Shown here one piece after another: positions 9,291 through 17,690 of a DNA stretch of 64,000 nt; position 1 is the stretch's first letter, and every line of letters begins with the position of its first letter. Origin of the DNA: Sulfurisoma sediminicola (GTDB taxonomy: Bacteria > Pseudomonadota > Gammaproteobacteria > Burkholderiales > Rhodocyclaceae). The stretch is taken from contig NZ_BHVV01000006.1 in the NCBI RefSeq assembly GCF_003865015.1, positions 310,001 to 374,000 of the forward strand. The letters run 5' to 3'. Made by a program: the position numbers and the translations under genes. Below the pieces are notes generated by a model. The model searched no databases and had not been told where the DNA came from. It was given only the letters and a program-made list of their open reading frames with translations.

Positions 9291-10190
9291 TTAATCGGAC
9301 TGCGCCTCGCCGCCGAGGGCGGGGACGAGATCGCCGAGCAGCCGCGCGACTTCGCCGCTCATCAAGGTGAAATCGATGTCGAATTGCTCGTCGGCGTTCT
9401 GGGCGTCGGCGGCCTGCTCGCGGATGATGTCGAGGAATCCGAGGCGCTTGACCTGGAGCTTGTCGGTGAGGACGAAGGACACGCGGTCGCTCCAGGTCAG
9501 GCCGAGCTTCGTCGCCGTCTTGCCGGCGGCGATGTGGGCGCGGATCTCCTCGCCCTCGAGTCCGAGGTGCACGTAGCGGATGGCGGCATTGGCCGGTGTC
9601 GGCGGGCGCAGCTCGAGCTCGTCGTCGATGCCGAAGCCGGCCGGGCCTTCGCCGGCGGCGAGCCATTCGGTCATCGCCGTGCCCGGCGAAACCTGGGTTT
9701 GCAGCGGGCGCAGCGGCATGCCCGGCGCGCACTTGAGCAGCGCCTCGATGAACTCCTCAGCCTTGCTGTCCGAGCCGGCGTCGAGGACCAGCCAGCCGCT
9801 GACCGGGTCGAGCCAGCCCCAGGTCGTGCGCCGGCGCGTGAAGGCCCGCGGCAGCAGTTCCTGCGTCACGTGCTCGCGCAGGTCGCGCATTTCCTTGCGG
9901 CCGACCTTGCGGCCCTGTTCGGCCTCGATCGTGGCCGCGCGTTCATTGGTCGCCTCGCGCACCACCGCGGCCGGCAGCAGCTTTTGCTCGACGCCTAGCG
10001 CGATCAGCCAGCAGCGATTGACGGCATGGACGAATTCGCCCTCGTAGCGCGGATAGACCCAGCCGCGGCTGACCATGTCCTGGCTGCCGCAGCGCGCCAG
10101 CGGATGATCGGCGAGCAGGGCGTTGAGGCGGGGGGCGTCCATGTCCCAGGCGGGCGACAGGCGGTAGAGGCGGAGGTTGCGGAACCACAT
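9291..10190 (-). CDS. rdgC: Recombination-associated protein RdgC
   Basis: A 299-aa ring-forming DNA-binding protein that limits RecA access and is linked to replication restart. The start MWFRNLRLYRL is the standard RdgC N-terminus, which fixes the ATG at 10190 although the frame is open further upstream. Other family features: LARCGSQDMVSRGWVYPR, QEKLLP-type GVEQKLLPAAVVRE, and VGRKEMRDLREHVTQELLPRAF. It stands alone, 55 bp after the acyltransferase gene on the same strand. Confidence 0.95.
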   Translation of the reverse strand: MWFRNLRLYRLSPAWDMDAPRLNALLADHPLARCGSQDMVSRGWVYPRYEGEFVHAVNRCWLIALGVEQKLLPAAVVREATNERAATIEAEQGRKVGRKEMRDLREHVTQELLPRAFTRRRTTWGWLDPVSGWLVLDAGSDSKAEEFIEALLKCAPGMPLRPLQTQVSPGTAMTEWLAAGEGPAGFGIDDELELRPPTPANAAIRYVHLGLEGEEIRAHIAAGKTATKLGLTWSDRVSFVLTDKLQVKRLGFLDIIREQAADAQNADEQFDIDFTLMSGEVARLLGDLVPALGGEAQSD

Positions 10191-10245
10191 GGCGGCGGCG
10201 ATCGTTGGCGTGGAGAAGGCCGGCATTCTACTTTGCCGGCGTGCC

Positions 10246-11394
10246 TCATGCCGCGCGGTAGGGCGTGTCGCCGCCGGATGATTCCATGAAGTCGTCGATG
10301 GCGCGCCGTTCGCGCCCGAAAAAGTCGGCGACGGCGGCACGCAGACGCGGCTCGCCGATCCAGTAGGCCGACCAGGTGCGCGTCGGCACGAAGCCGCGAT
10401 TGACCTTGTGCTCGCCGCCCGCGCCCGGCTCGAACAGGCGAAGGCCTTCGCGCAGGCAATAGGCTATGCCCTGGTACTGGCACAGCTCGAAATGCAGGCA
10501 GTCGACCTCGGCATCGGCGCCCCAGTGGCGGCCGAAGAGGGTGTCGCCGCTGCGGTAGCAGATCGCGGAGGCGATCGCCTCGTCGCCGCGAAAGGCGACG
10601 AAAACGACGAAGCGGCGGCCGAGCCGGGCGGCTACGTCGCGAAAGAAGGCCTCGCCGAAGGCGTGCGGCGTGCCGTAGCGTTCGAAGGTCGTGCGGTAGT
10701 GGCGGTGGAGCGCCGGCCACAGAGCATCGTCGATTTCATCGCCGTGAAGCACCTCGACGCGGATGCCCTGTTCGGCGACACGACGGCGTTCGCGCCGCAC
10801 TTCCTTGCGTCGCTTGGAGGTGAAGGCGTCGAGGAAGTCGGCGAAGTCGCGCCAGGCGGTCTGCTGGCGATCGGGCGGGTTCTGCCAGTGGTACTGGATG
10901 ATGGGCCGCAGGAGGCTCCCCGTTTCCTCGAGCAGGGCGAGATCGTCGGCGCGGCCGTAGAGCGTCTGCCACATGGTGATGCCTGCGGCGCGCGCCGCGT
11001 CGATGGCGGCGGCGACGAGGGCGCGGCGCGTCTCGGCCGGCGCATCGGCGCGCAGCAGGAAACGCGGCCCCGTCGCCGGGGTGTAGGGGATGCCGGTCAC
11101 CAGCTTCGGGTAATAGGCGTGACCGAGCTGATGCCAGGCCTGGGCCCAGCCGTAGTCGCGCGAGAAATCGCCGAAGGAGTGCGTGCGGCTGTAGAGCGGC
11201 AGCAGGCCGATGAGGGTGCCGTCATCCGCCCGCGCCGCGATATGGCAGGGCTGCCAGCCCATGGGCCGGGCCGCGGCACCGTGAATTTCGGCGGCCTCGA
11301 GGAAGACCGGGTTGAGAAAGGGGTCGCCGTCGCCATCGAGGGCGGCGGTATCGTCGGCGATCTCGGCAAAGGCGGGGCAGGTGGCGATTTTCAC
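10246..11394 (-). CDS. FemAB/GNAT-like N-acyltransferase (DUF482 type)
   Basis: A protein of about 382 aa of the 'peptidogalycan biosynthesis' family, which has a FemAB/GNAT-like double fold. Characteristic stretches: DPFLNPVFLEAAE, GDFSRDYGWAQAW, YYPKLVTGIPYTPATGPRFL, FTSKRRKEVRRERR, GRHWGADAEVDCLHFELCQYQGI and HKVNRGFVPTRTWSAYWI. The biochemical substrate is not known; an aminoacyl or acyl transfer is inferred from the fold. The GTG at 11394 is chosen because it gives the usual family length; the frame runs open further upstream but would overlap the divergent gene. Confidence 0.82.
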   Translation of the reverse strand: MKIATCPAFAEIADDTAALDGDGDPFLNPVFLEAAEIHGAAARPMGWQPCHIAARADDGTLIGLLPLYSRTHSFGDFSRDYGWAQAWHQLGHAYYPKLVTGIPYTPATGPRFLLRADAPAETRRALVAAAIDAARAAGITMWQTLYGRADDLALLEETGSLLRPIIQYHWQNPPDRQQTAWRDFADFLDAFTSKRRKEVRRERRRVAEQGIRVEVLHGDEIDDALWPALHRHYRTTFERYGTPHAFGEAFFRDVAARLGRRFVVFVAFRGDEAIASAICYRSGDTLFGRHWGADAEVDCLHFELCQYQGIAYCLREGLRLFEPGAGGEHKVNRGFVPTRTWSAYWIGEPRLRAAVADFFGRERRAIDDFMESSGGDTPYRAA

Positions 11395-11584
11395 GGCAGG
11401 GTCGGGGATGGGCGCGGGCGAGGGTAGACTGCCAGCCTCAGCCTCCGGCAGTCCAGTCCATGTGTGGTCGCCATTCCCCCAAAGCAAGTCCCGCGGCGAT
11501 CGTCGCCAGCTTCGATCCGGCCGGTGAGCCGCCTCATTGTTCGCCCCATCCCTGCAGACCAATCCCAATCCGCCGAGCGACGCC

Positions 11585-12241
11585 ATGACCCTATTGAACA
11601 TCGACATCGTTTCCGACGTGGTCTGCCCCTGGTGCTTCGTCGGCACACGCCGGATGGCGCGGGCCCTCGACTTGTTGCGCGCCGAGGGACGGGAACTTGC
11701 CGTGACCATGCGCTGGCTGCCCTTCTTCCTCAACCCCGATACGCCGCCCGTGGGCGAGCCCTACCGTCCCTTCCTCGAGAAGAAGTTCGGCGGCGCGGCC
11801 GCGGTCGAGGCGCTATGGGAGCGCGTGCGCTCGGCGGGGCGCAGCGTCGGCCTCGAACTGGCATTCGAGAAGATCACCGTGCGCGCCAACACCCTGCAGG
11901 CGCACCGGCTGCTGCACTGGGCGCAACAACGGGGCGATGTCGATGCGCTGGTCGAGCGCCTGTTCGCCGCGAATTTCCACAACGGCGAGCATGTCGGCGA
12001 TCCGGCGGTGCTGCAGCGCATCGCCGTCGAGTGCGGATACCCGGCGGCGGAGGTCGCCGCCTACCTGGCATCCGACATCGACACCGAACTCGTGCGCGCC
12101 GAGGAGCGGCGGGTCCGCGAGCTCGGCGTGCGCTCGGTACCAACCTACATTTTCGACGGTCGCAGCACGATCTCCGGCGCCGAGACGCCCGAGATTCTCG
12201 CCGATGCCATCCGTCGCCACCTCGCCGATGCAGCTGCCTGA
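11585..12241 (+). CDS. DsbA-family oxidoreductase (FrnE-like)
   Basis: A 218-aa cytoplasmic thioredoxin-fold protein with the active-site CPWC near residue 14 (IDIVSDVVCPWCFVGTRR), an inserted helical domain and the cis-Pro loop GVRSVPTYIF. There is no signal peptide, unlike periplasmic DsbA. FrnE-type members act as disulfide isomerases or in polyketide tailoring; the substrate here is unknown. The ATG at 11585 matches the start of conserved sequence. The 3' end overlaps the start of the next gene by 14 bp, so they are co-translated. Confidence 0.9.
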   Translation: MTLLNIDIVSDVVCPWCFVGTRRMARALDLLRAEGRELAVTMRWLPFFLNPDTPPVGEPYRPFLEKKFGGAAAVEALWERVRSAGRSVGLELAFEKITVRANTLQAHRLLHWAQQRGDVDALVERLFAANFHNGEHVGDPAVLQRIAVECGYPAAEVAAYLASDIDTELVRAEERRVRELGVRSVPTYIFDGRSTISGAETPEILADAIRRHLADAAA

Positions 12242-13631
12242 ACGAATAGTCTTCGTCGATCTCGAGACCACCGGCGCGACGGGAACCAGCGATCGCATCA
12301 CCGAAATCGGCATCATCGAAGTCGACGCCGCGGGTGCGCGGGAATGGTCGACGCTGGTCAACCCGGAGACGCGGATCTCGTCCTTCATCGAGCGCTTGAC
12401 CGGGATCAGCAACGCGATGGTGGCGCAGGCGCCGACCTTCGCCGAGATCGCCGCCGAGGTGCTCGAGCGGCTGCAGGGGCGGCTGTTCGTGGCGCACAAC
12501 GCGCGCTTCGACTACGGCTTCCTCAAGAGCGAGTTCCGTCGCGCCGGCCACGACTTCCGCGCCACGGTGCTGTGTACCGTAAAGCTCTCGCGCCGGCTGT
12601 TCCCGCAGCACCACAAGCACAACCTCGACGCCCTGATCGAGCGCCACGGCCTCGACGTCAGCCAGCGACACCGCGCGCTGGGCGACGCGCGGCTGATCCA
12701 CCAGTTCTGGCGCCAGGCCGAGCAGGGCATCGCGGCGGAAGCGTTCGAGGCGGCGCTGGCGGCCTTGCTGGCGCGGCCCAGCCTGCCGGAGCATCTCGAC
12801 GCGGCGATCCTGGAGGACCTGCCCGAAGGTCCCGGCGTCTACCTCTTCTACGGCGAGAACCAGCTGCCGCTCTACGTCGGCAAGAGCAAGGACATCAGGA
12901 AGCGGGTGCTGTCGCACTTTGCCGCCGATCACGCCTCGAGCAAGGAAATGGCGCTGGCGCAGCAGGTGCGGCGCATCGACTGGGTGGAGACCGCCGGCGA
13001 CATCGGCGCGCAGCTGCGCGAGGCCGATCTGATCAAGAAGCTGCAGCCCCTGCACAACCGCCGCCTGCGCCGCAACGAGGAACTCTGCGCCTGGCGCCTC
13101 GACGACGTTGGTCGGCCGCAACTGGCTTTCGCTTCAGACGCCGATTTCGGTGGCGGCGGACCGCTCTACGGTCCGTTCAAGAGCGCGCGCGAAGCCCGGA
13201 CGGCGCTGCGCGACATCGCCGATGCCCACGGCCTCTGCCATGCGCTGCTCGGCCTCGACAAGGTGGCACCGGGGCGGCCGTGCTTTTCGCGCCAGCTGCA
13301 CAACTGCCGCGGCGCCTGCGTCGGCGCCGAGTCGGAGACCGCGCATCACGCGCGGCTGCTCGCGGCCCTGGGGCGGCTGCGCATGGTCGACTGGCCCTTC
13401 GCCGGGCCCGCGATTCTGCGCGAAGGGGAGGAAGCGCACATCGTCGACCGCTGGTGCTACCTGGGCACGGCCCGCAGCGAGAGCGAGGTCTGGGCCATCG
13501 TCGAGTCGGCGCAGCCGCGCTTCGATCGGGATACCTATCGCCTCTTGCACAAGGCGGTCGGCAAAATGAAACCCGTGCTGGCTACTTCGCCGCGACGCGC
13601 TCCTCGCGCAGGCGGGCCAGCTTCGTCCTGA
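12228..13631 (+). CDS. DnaQ-like exonuclease fused to GIY-YIG (UvrC/Cho-like) nuclease
   Basis: A 467-aa two-nuclease protein. Residues 5-165 are a DEDDh 3'-5' exonuclease like the epsilon subunit of Pol III (D11 and E13 in DLETTG, D95 in ARFDY, H148/D153 in HRALGD). Residues about 200-280 are a GIY-YIG endonuclease as in UvrC and Cho (GVYLFYGENQLPLYVGKSKDIRKRV, E in LREADLI). The C-terminal third resembles the Cho/UvrC linker (RPCFSRQLHNCRGAC). Known fusion, probably acting in nucleotide excision repair incision; not biochemically settled. The end overlaps the convergent patatin gene by 50 bp. Confidence 0.88.
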   Translation: MQLPERIVFVDLETTGATGTSDRITEIGIIEVDAAGAREWSTLVNPETRISSFIERLTGISNAMVAQAPTFAEIAAEVLERLQGRLFVAHNARFDYGFLKSEFRRAGHDFRATVLCTVKLSRRLFPQHHKHNLDALIERHGLDVSQRHRALGDARLIHQFWRQAEQGIAAEAFEAALAALLARPSLPEHLDAAILEDLPEGPGVYLFYGENQLPLYVGKSKDIRKRVLSHFAADHASSKEMALAQQVRRIDWVETAGDIGAQLREADLIKKLQPLHNRRLRRNEELCAWRLDDVGRPQLAFASDADFGGGGPLYGPFKSAREARTALRDIADAHGLCHALLGLDKVAPGRPCFSRQLHNCRGACVGAESETAHHARLLAALGRLRMVDWPFAGPAILREGEEAHIVDRWCYLGTARSESEVWAIVESAQPRFDRDTYRLLHKAVGKMKPVLATSPRRAPRAGGPASS

Positions 13632-14490
13632 TCTCGGGCAGCACGGCGGCGACGGCCTTCTCGCCTTCGAGCACGGCGAGATGCCGGTCCTTGAAATCGG
13701 TGGAGCGGATTTCCGGCGTATGGGGACGGACGACGATGTCGGCCCCGGGCAGCTCCTGGTTCTTGATGCTCTGGCCCATGATGGCGAAGGTCTGCAGCAG
13801 CACGTCGAGGGTACCCTGCGTCCTGCCGTACTGGGGCTTCTGCGAGATGTCCACGGCGATGACGAAATCGGCGCCGAGCGAACGGGCGATGCGCACCGGC
13901 ACCGGGCTCACCAGCCCGCCGTCGACGTATTCGCGGCCATTGATGGCGACCGGCTGGAACACGCCGGGCACGGCGCTGGAGGCCCGCACCGCCATGCCGG
14001 TGTCGCCGGTGCGGAATACGATCGCCTCGCCGCTGCCGAGGTCGGTGGCGACCACGGCGAAGGTCTTGCCGAGCTTCTCCAGCGGCCGCCCGCCGACCGC
14101 GCGATTGACGAAGGACTGCAGCGCTTCGCCCTTGAGCACGCCGCGATCGGGCAGCGACCAGTCGCTGAACTGGCCTTCCTCCATCTGCAGCGCGAGCTTC
14201 TGCAGTTCGAAGCCGTTCTTGCCCGCGGCATAGAGGCTGCCGACGACGGCACCGGCACTGGTGCCGACCACGATGTCGGGAACGATGCCCTGCGCCTCGA
14301 GCGCCTTGATCACGCCGATGTGGGCGAAGCCGCGTGCTGCGCCGCCGCCAAGCGCGAGCGCGACCTTGGGGGCCGGACGCGGCGCGGGCATCGCCACGGG
14401 AGTCGGCGCGGGCTGCTGTGGCAGGCCGACGCAGCCGGCCAGCGGCAGGGACAGGAGAAGGGTGGCGACGAGGCGGCGCAGCGGGTTCAT
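13582..14490 (-). CDS. Patatin-like phospholipase lipoprotein (RssA/NTE type)
   Basis: A 302-aa serine lipase. The N-terminus is a lipoprotein signal with lipobox LAGC (Cys20). The catalytic dyad is visible: oxyanion glycine block GGGAARG (48-54), nucleophile elbow GTSAG (S78) and aspartate in DGGLVSP. It likely hydrolyses acyl lipids at the envelope. The ATG at 14490 precedes the signal peptide directly; longer frames have no coding character. It is followed 25 bp upstream by the WYL regulator on the same strand. Confidence 0.9.
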   Translation of the reverse strand: MNPLRRLVATLLLSLPLAGCVGLPQQPAPTPVAMPAPRPAPKVALALGGGAARGFAHIGVIKALEAQGIVPDIVVGTSAGAVVGSLYAAGKNGFELQKLALQMEEGQFSDWSLPDRGVLKGEALQSFVNRAVGGRPLEKLGKTFAVVATDLGSGEAIVFRTGDTGMAVRASSAVPGVFQPVAINGREYVDGGLVSPVPVRIARSLGADFVIAVDISQKPQYGRTQGTLDVLLQTFAIMGQSIKNQELPGADIVVRPHTPEIRSTDFKDRHLAVLEGEKAVAAVLPEIRTKLARLREERVAAK

Positions 14491-14515
14491 GGGGTGGCGG
14501 CAGCTTGCAAAGGAA

Positions 14516-15487
14516 TCAGCCATAGGCCGCGGCCGCCGCGGAAAGTTCCCGCCGCACGGTCGCGCGCAGCGCGGGCGGCGCCAGCACCTCGACGCCGGCG
14601 CCGTGGCGCAGGATGTCCATGACCAGTTCCGTCGGATTGGAATAGGGCAGTTCGAGCAGGTAGCGGCCGGCGGCGTCTGTGGATGCCTTCTGCTGCGGAT
14701 GCCACTGCTCGCTCGCCACCCAGCGGGCGCTCTCGGGCGTGAAGCGCAGCTTCGCCCACTGCACCTTGGCGCCGGAGAAGATGCCGTAACCGGCGCCGAG
14801 CGTCGCGTCGAGATCGCGCTTGGATAATTCCTTCGCCCGCTGCTCGAGCGGCGTGGCGTGGCGGATGGCATCGACGGCGAAGCTGCGGATCTCCTTGCGC
14901 AGGTGGCACCAGGCGTCGAGATACCAGTTGTCGCGGTAATGAACGAGGCGTTGCGGCGAGACCTCTCGCTCGGTCTCCTCGTCACGGGCACGGTTCCAGT
15001 GACGCAGGCGCAGGCGCCGGCGCTTGAGCAGGGTCGAGGCGATCAGCTCGAACCACTTCAGATCGGATTGGCGCTTCGCCGCATGGAGTATGCGGATGCG
15101 CCGCGCGATTTCTTCCGGCGCATCCTCCTGGCTGCCGAGCAGGCTCTTGAGGCGGGCCTGCAGCGGCGCGATGTGCGGCCCGAGCAGTCCCGGCTGCACA
15201 TCCTCGAGGAGGTTCTGCATGGTCAGCAGCGCGTGGATTTCGGACGAGTTGAACCAGAGGCCGGGGAGTTCGAAGCGCGGCGCATCGCGGTCCGGCGCCG
15301 CGAAGTGGTAGCCGTTGTTGTCGCGGTCGTAGACGATCGGGGCATGCAGGCGATCGCGCAGGTACTGCAAGTCGCGCTTGACGGTGGCGCGGGAGACGCC
15401 GAGGGCCGTCTGTATCTGCGCGAAGGTGGCGAACCTGCGCTCCTGCAGCAGCTGTTCGATCTTGTAGAAGCGCTCGGTGCGGTCCAT
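14516..15487 (-). CDS. HTH-WYL transcriptional regulator
   Basis: A 323-aa regulator: N-terminal DeoR-like winged HTH (MDRTERFYKIEQLLQ...ATFAQIQTALGVSRATVKRDLQYL), then a WYL domain (about 140-220; conserved W-Y-L-like VHYRDNWYLDAWCHLRKEIRSFAVDAI) and a WCX C-terminal part (LLELPYSNPTELVMDILRHGAGVEV). WYL proteins sense nucleic acids or nucleotides and often control DNA-damage or phage-defence genes; no such system sits nearby, only the patatin lipoprotein downstream. Confidence 0.88.
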   Translation of the reverse strand: MDRTERFYKIEQLLQERRFATFAQIQTALGVSRATVKRDLQYLRDRLHAPIVYDRDNNGYHFAAPDRDAPRFELPGLWFNSSEIHALLTMQNLLEDVQPGLLGPHIAPLQARLKSLLGSQEDAPEEIARRIRILHAAKRQSDLKWFELIASTLLKRRRLRLRHWNRARDEETEREVSPQRLVHYRDNWYLDAWCHLRKEIRSFAVDAIRHATPLEQRAKELSKRDLDATLGAGYGIFSGAKVQWAKLRFTPESARWVASEQWHPQQKASTDAAGRYLLELPYSNPTELVMDILRHGAGVEVLAPPALRATVRRELSAAAAAYG

Positions 15488-15540
15488 CGGAGCTTGTGTG
15501 AGCTTGCGCGAGAAAGCGGAGAGTGACGGCCGTAAACGCA

Positions 15541-15577
15541 AACCGCCCAGCCGGAAACGCGTTCGGGCCGGGCGGTC
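15541..15577 (-). terminator. Rho-independent terminator of the HU gene
   Basis: On the minus strand, ACCGCCCGGCC and GGCTGGGCGGT pair around a short loop, followed by TTTGCGTTT. It sits 16 bp after the HU stop. Confidence 0.7.
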
Positions 15578-15592
15578 GCGATGCTGCGGGTA

Positions 15593-15889
15593 TTACTTCT
15601 TCTTGGCGGCCTTCTTGCCAGCGACGGCGGCCTTGAAGGTAGCGCCGGCGGAGAACTTCGGCACGGTCGTGGCCGGGATCTTGATGGCGGCGCCGGTCTT
15701 CGGGTTCTTGCCGGTACGGGCGGCGCGCTTCGCGGACTTGAAGGTACCGAAGCCGATCAGGGCAACGGTGTCACCCTTCGACACGGTCTTGACTACGGCA
15801 CCGATCATGGCGGACAGGGCGCGCTCGGCGGCGGCCTTGCTGATGTCGGCTTCCTTGGCGGCGATTTCAATCAGTTCCGATTTGTTCAT
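15593..15889 (-). CDS. HU-family DNA-binding protein
   Basis: A 98-aa nucleoid protein that bends DNA as a dimer. Typical HU sequence: MNKSELIEIAAKEADISKAAAERAL, GFGTFKSAKRAARTGKNPKTG, then the DNA-binding arm. The C-terminus has an extra Ala/Lys tail (AAVAGKKAAKKK) that would add nonspecific DNA contact. The ATG at 15889 has a strong ribosome-binding site (GGAGGAATTTGC). Longer frames upstream are not coding. Confidence 0.96.
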   Translation of the reverse strand: MNKSELIEIAAKEADISKAAAERALSAMIGAVVKTVSKGDTVALIGFGTFKSAKRAARTGKNPKTGAAIKIPATTVPKFSAGATFKAAVAGKKAAKKK

Positions 15890-15938
15890 GCAAATTCCTC
15901 CGGTGTGAAAATCAGGTATGGCGCTGAGCCGAGCCGAT

Positions 15939-15969
15939 TCTATACCCGCTCCCGCGAGGTTTTGTGAGG
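15939..15969 (-). promoter_or_regulatory. Probable promoter of the HU gene
   Basis: A TATAGA -10 element (minus strand, 15944-15939) with an AT-rich stretch and a weak -35 about 17 bp upstream, followed by a leader of about 45 bp. Only the -10 is convincing. Confidence 0.35.
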
Positions 15970-16112
15970 CTTCATGCACTTTGTCGGGATTTTTTTGTTG
16001 TGCGTTGCCGCAGGGCAACGCCGCGGCGAGACCTGTCGGCGGTAGGATGAGGCTCGATCTTGGCAGGGTCCGGCTGGTTTTTTCGGGCATTGAACGGCAA
16101 GAGGGAGCGAAC

Positions 16113-16817
16113 ATGGTGGCAAGGAATCCGGGTGTCGCGGCGGAGCTGGAACGGCTGGCGGGTGTTGGCGCGCGATGGCTGCTTCTGCTCCTGTGGTGTC
16201 TGGTGCTGCCGGCGAGCGCCGCGCCGAAGGCACCCGAGGAGGGCCTCGACTACGACGTCGTCGAGCCGTCGGCCAAACGTGGGGGCCCGGGTGCCGATGG
16301 GCGCGTCGAGGTCGCCGAATTCTTTTGGTATCAGTGCCCGCACTGCAACGCGCTGACCGCGCTGATCGAGCCATGGGCGCAGCGGCAGCGCGAGCGGGTG
16401 CGCTTCGTGCGGCTGCCGCTGGCGCTGAATTCCGCCTATGCCGCGCAGGACCGGCTCTATTTCGCACTGGAGGAACTGGGCCTGGTCGAGCGGCTGCACG
16501 CGACGGTCTTTCAGGCGATCCACGAAGACGGCGTGAAGCTCAAGACGGTGGGGCAGATGGCGGAGTTCCTGCGCGACGAGGGCGTGCCGCGGGCGCGTTT
16601 CGAGAAGGCGATGCGCTCGCCCAGGGTCCGCGCCGGCGTCGCCCGCGCGCGCGACCTCGCTTCGCACTACCTCATCGCCGAGGTGCCGACGCTGCTGGTC
16701 GATGGCCGCTACCTGACTTCGGCCGGCCATGTCGGCGGCAGCCAGGCCGATGCCATCGCTGTCGTCGAATGGCTGGTGCGGCGTGTCGAGGAGGAACGCC
16801 GCGCCGGTCGCCGCTAG
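16113..16817 (+). CDS. dsbA: Thiol:disulfide interchange protein, DsbA type
   Basis: A periplasmic oxidase of 234 aa that would introduce disulfides into exported proteins. The N-terminus (to about residue 36) is a signal peptide: GARWLLLLLWCLVLPASA. The mature part has the active site CPHC in EFFWYQCPHCNAL and the cis-Pro loop AEVPTLLVDGRY. The ATG at 16113 has a ribosome-binding site (GAGGGAG). The stop overlaps the end of the convergent membrane gene by 4 bp. Confidence 0.88.
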   Translation: MVARNPGVAAELERLAGVGARWLLLLLWCLVLPASAAPKAPEEGLDYDVVEPSAKRGGPGADGRVEVAEFFWYQCPHCNALTALIEPWAQRQRERVRFVRLPLALNSAYAAQDRLYFALEELGLVERLHATVFQAIHEDGVKLKTVGQMAEFLRDEGVPRARFEKAMRSPRVRAGVARARDLASHYLIAEVPTLLVDGRYLTSAGHVGGSQADAIAVVEWLVRRVEEERRAGRR

Positions 16818-17164
16818 CGTCGACCGAACAGCAGGTTCAATACCAGGCCGAGGCAGGAGATGAAGAAGGCGGCGAGCATCGCCGCGCCGAAGCCGCCGAC
16901 CTGAAAGCCCGGTACCACGGCGGCGACCAGCAGCAGGAGCAGGGCGTTGATCACCAGCAGGAACAGACCGAGGGTCAGCACCGTGAGCGGCAGCGTCAGC
17001 AACACCAGCACCGGCTTGATCACCGTGTGGGCGATGCCGAACAGCAGGCCCGCCAACAGCAGCGGCGTCGCGCCGCTGTAACGGACGCTGTCGAATAATT
17101 CGGCGGCGGTCCACAACAGCAGGGTGTTGACCGCCCAGAAGGTCAGCAGGCGCATCATCATCAT
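16814..17164 (-). CDS. Small four-helix membrane protein (phage-holin superfamily IV / YvlD type)
   Basis: A 116-aa protein of almost only hydrophobic segments (about four helices): LLTFWAVNTLLLWTAAELF, TPLLLAGLLFGIAHTVIKPVL, LTVLTLGLFLLVINALLLLLVAAVVPGFQVGGF. The motif IKPVL-LTLPLT-LTLGLFLLVINA is the PF04020 signature. Despite the family name it is chromosomal and its role is unknown. A paralogue is at 47391-47786. The start carries four ATG codons in a row. Confidence 0.85.
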   Translation of the reverse strand: MMMMRLLTFWAVNTLLLWTAAELFDSVRYSGATPLLLAGLLFGIAHTVIKPVLVLLTLPLTVLTLGLFLLVINALLLLLVAAVVPGFQVGGFGAAMLAAFFISCLGLVLNLLFGRR

Positions 17165-17180
17165 TGATCTCTCTGGATGG

Positions 17181-17585
17181 CTACTTTAGCAGCCGGGCCG
17201 CGGCGCGGGCGACCAGCCAGTTGACGACCCCGGCGCGCGATTCCTTGAGATGGTCGGCGAGGCCATCGAGCTTACCCAGGGTGTCCGCATCGAGCACGAG
17301 CTCCACACGCTTCGCGCCCGTGGCGAGGCGACGGCGGCGGCTGTTCGCCGCGCGTTCGCTCGCCGCTACCGCGACCTTGGCGCGAGGGCGTCCGCGGCGC
17401 GACATCCCCGGCAGGAAGGCCTGCGGGTTGCTGCCGGTTTGCGTTCGCTTGCCTTTGACGGGTTTGCTCTTCGTCGTCGCACCCCTGCGATTCGGAATAG
17501 TCGCAGCCGGCAACGTTAAATTGGCATCATCGAGTGGCAGATCGAGAGTATCGATTTTTTGTCGCTTACGTCGAGAAGTGGTCAT
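17181..17585 (-). CDS. Basic protein with RHH-like C-terminus
   Basis: A 134-aa very basic protein. The first 85 residues are Lys/Arg/Ala-rich and probably disordered (including SRRGRPRAKVAVAASERAANSRRRRL). Residues 90-134 (KRVELVLDADTLGKLDGLADHLKESRAGVVNWLVARA) have the strand-helix-helix pattern of ribbon-helix-helix DNA-binding proteins. It is probably a DNA-binding regulator; the target is unknown. It ends 16 bp downstream of the holin-like start, on the same strand. Confidence 0.6.
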   Translation of the reverse strand: MTTSRRKRQKIDTLDLPLDDANLTLPAATIPNRRGATTKSKPVKGKRTQTGSNPQAFLPGMSRRGRPRAKVAVAASERAANSRRRRLATGAKRVELVLDADTLGKLDGLADHLKESRAGVVNWLVARAAARLLK

Positions 17586-17690
17586 GTCGGGAATGTTATC
17601 CGGAACCGGCTGCGTTTATTCTGTTGCATCACGACTGCCACGGCAAGGAAAAGCACAAGAAGCCGTAATCCGGGCATCATCCGCGCACAG

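Noticed and set aside
16000-16060. Possible c-di-GMP riboswitch before dsbA
   Set aside because: Only short GGGCAA-like similarity; the conserved GEMM core and paired stems are absent.
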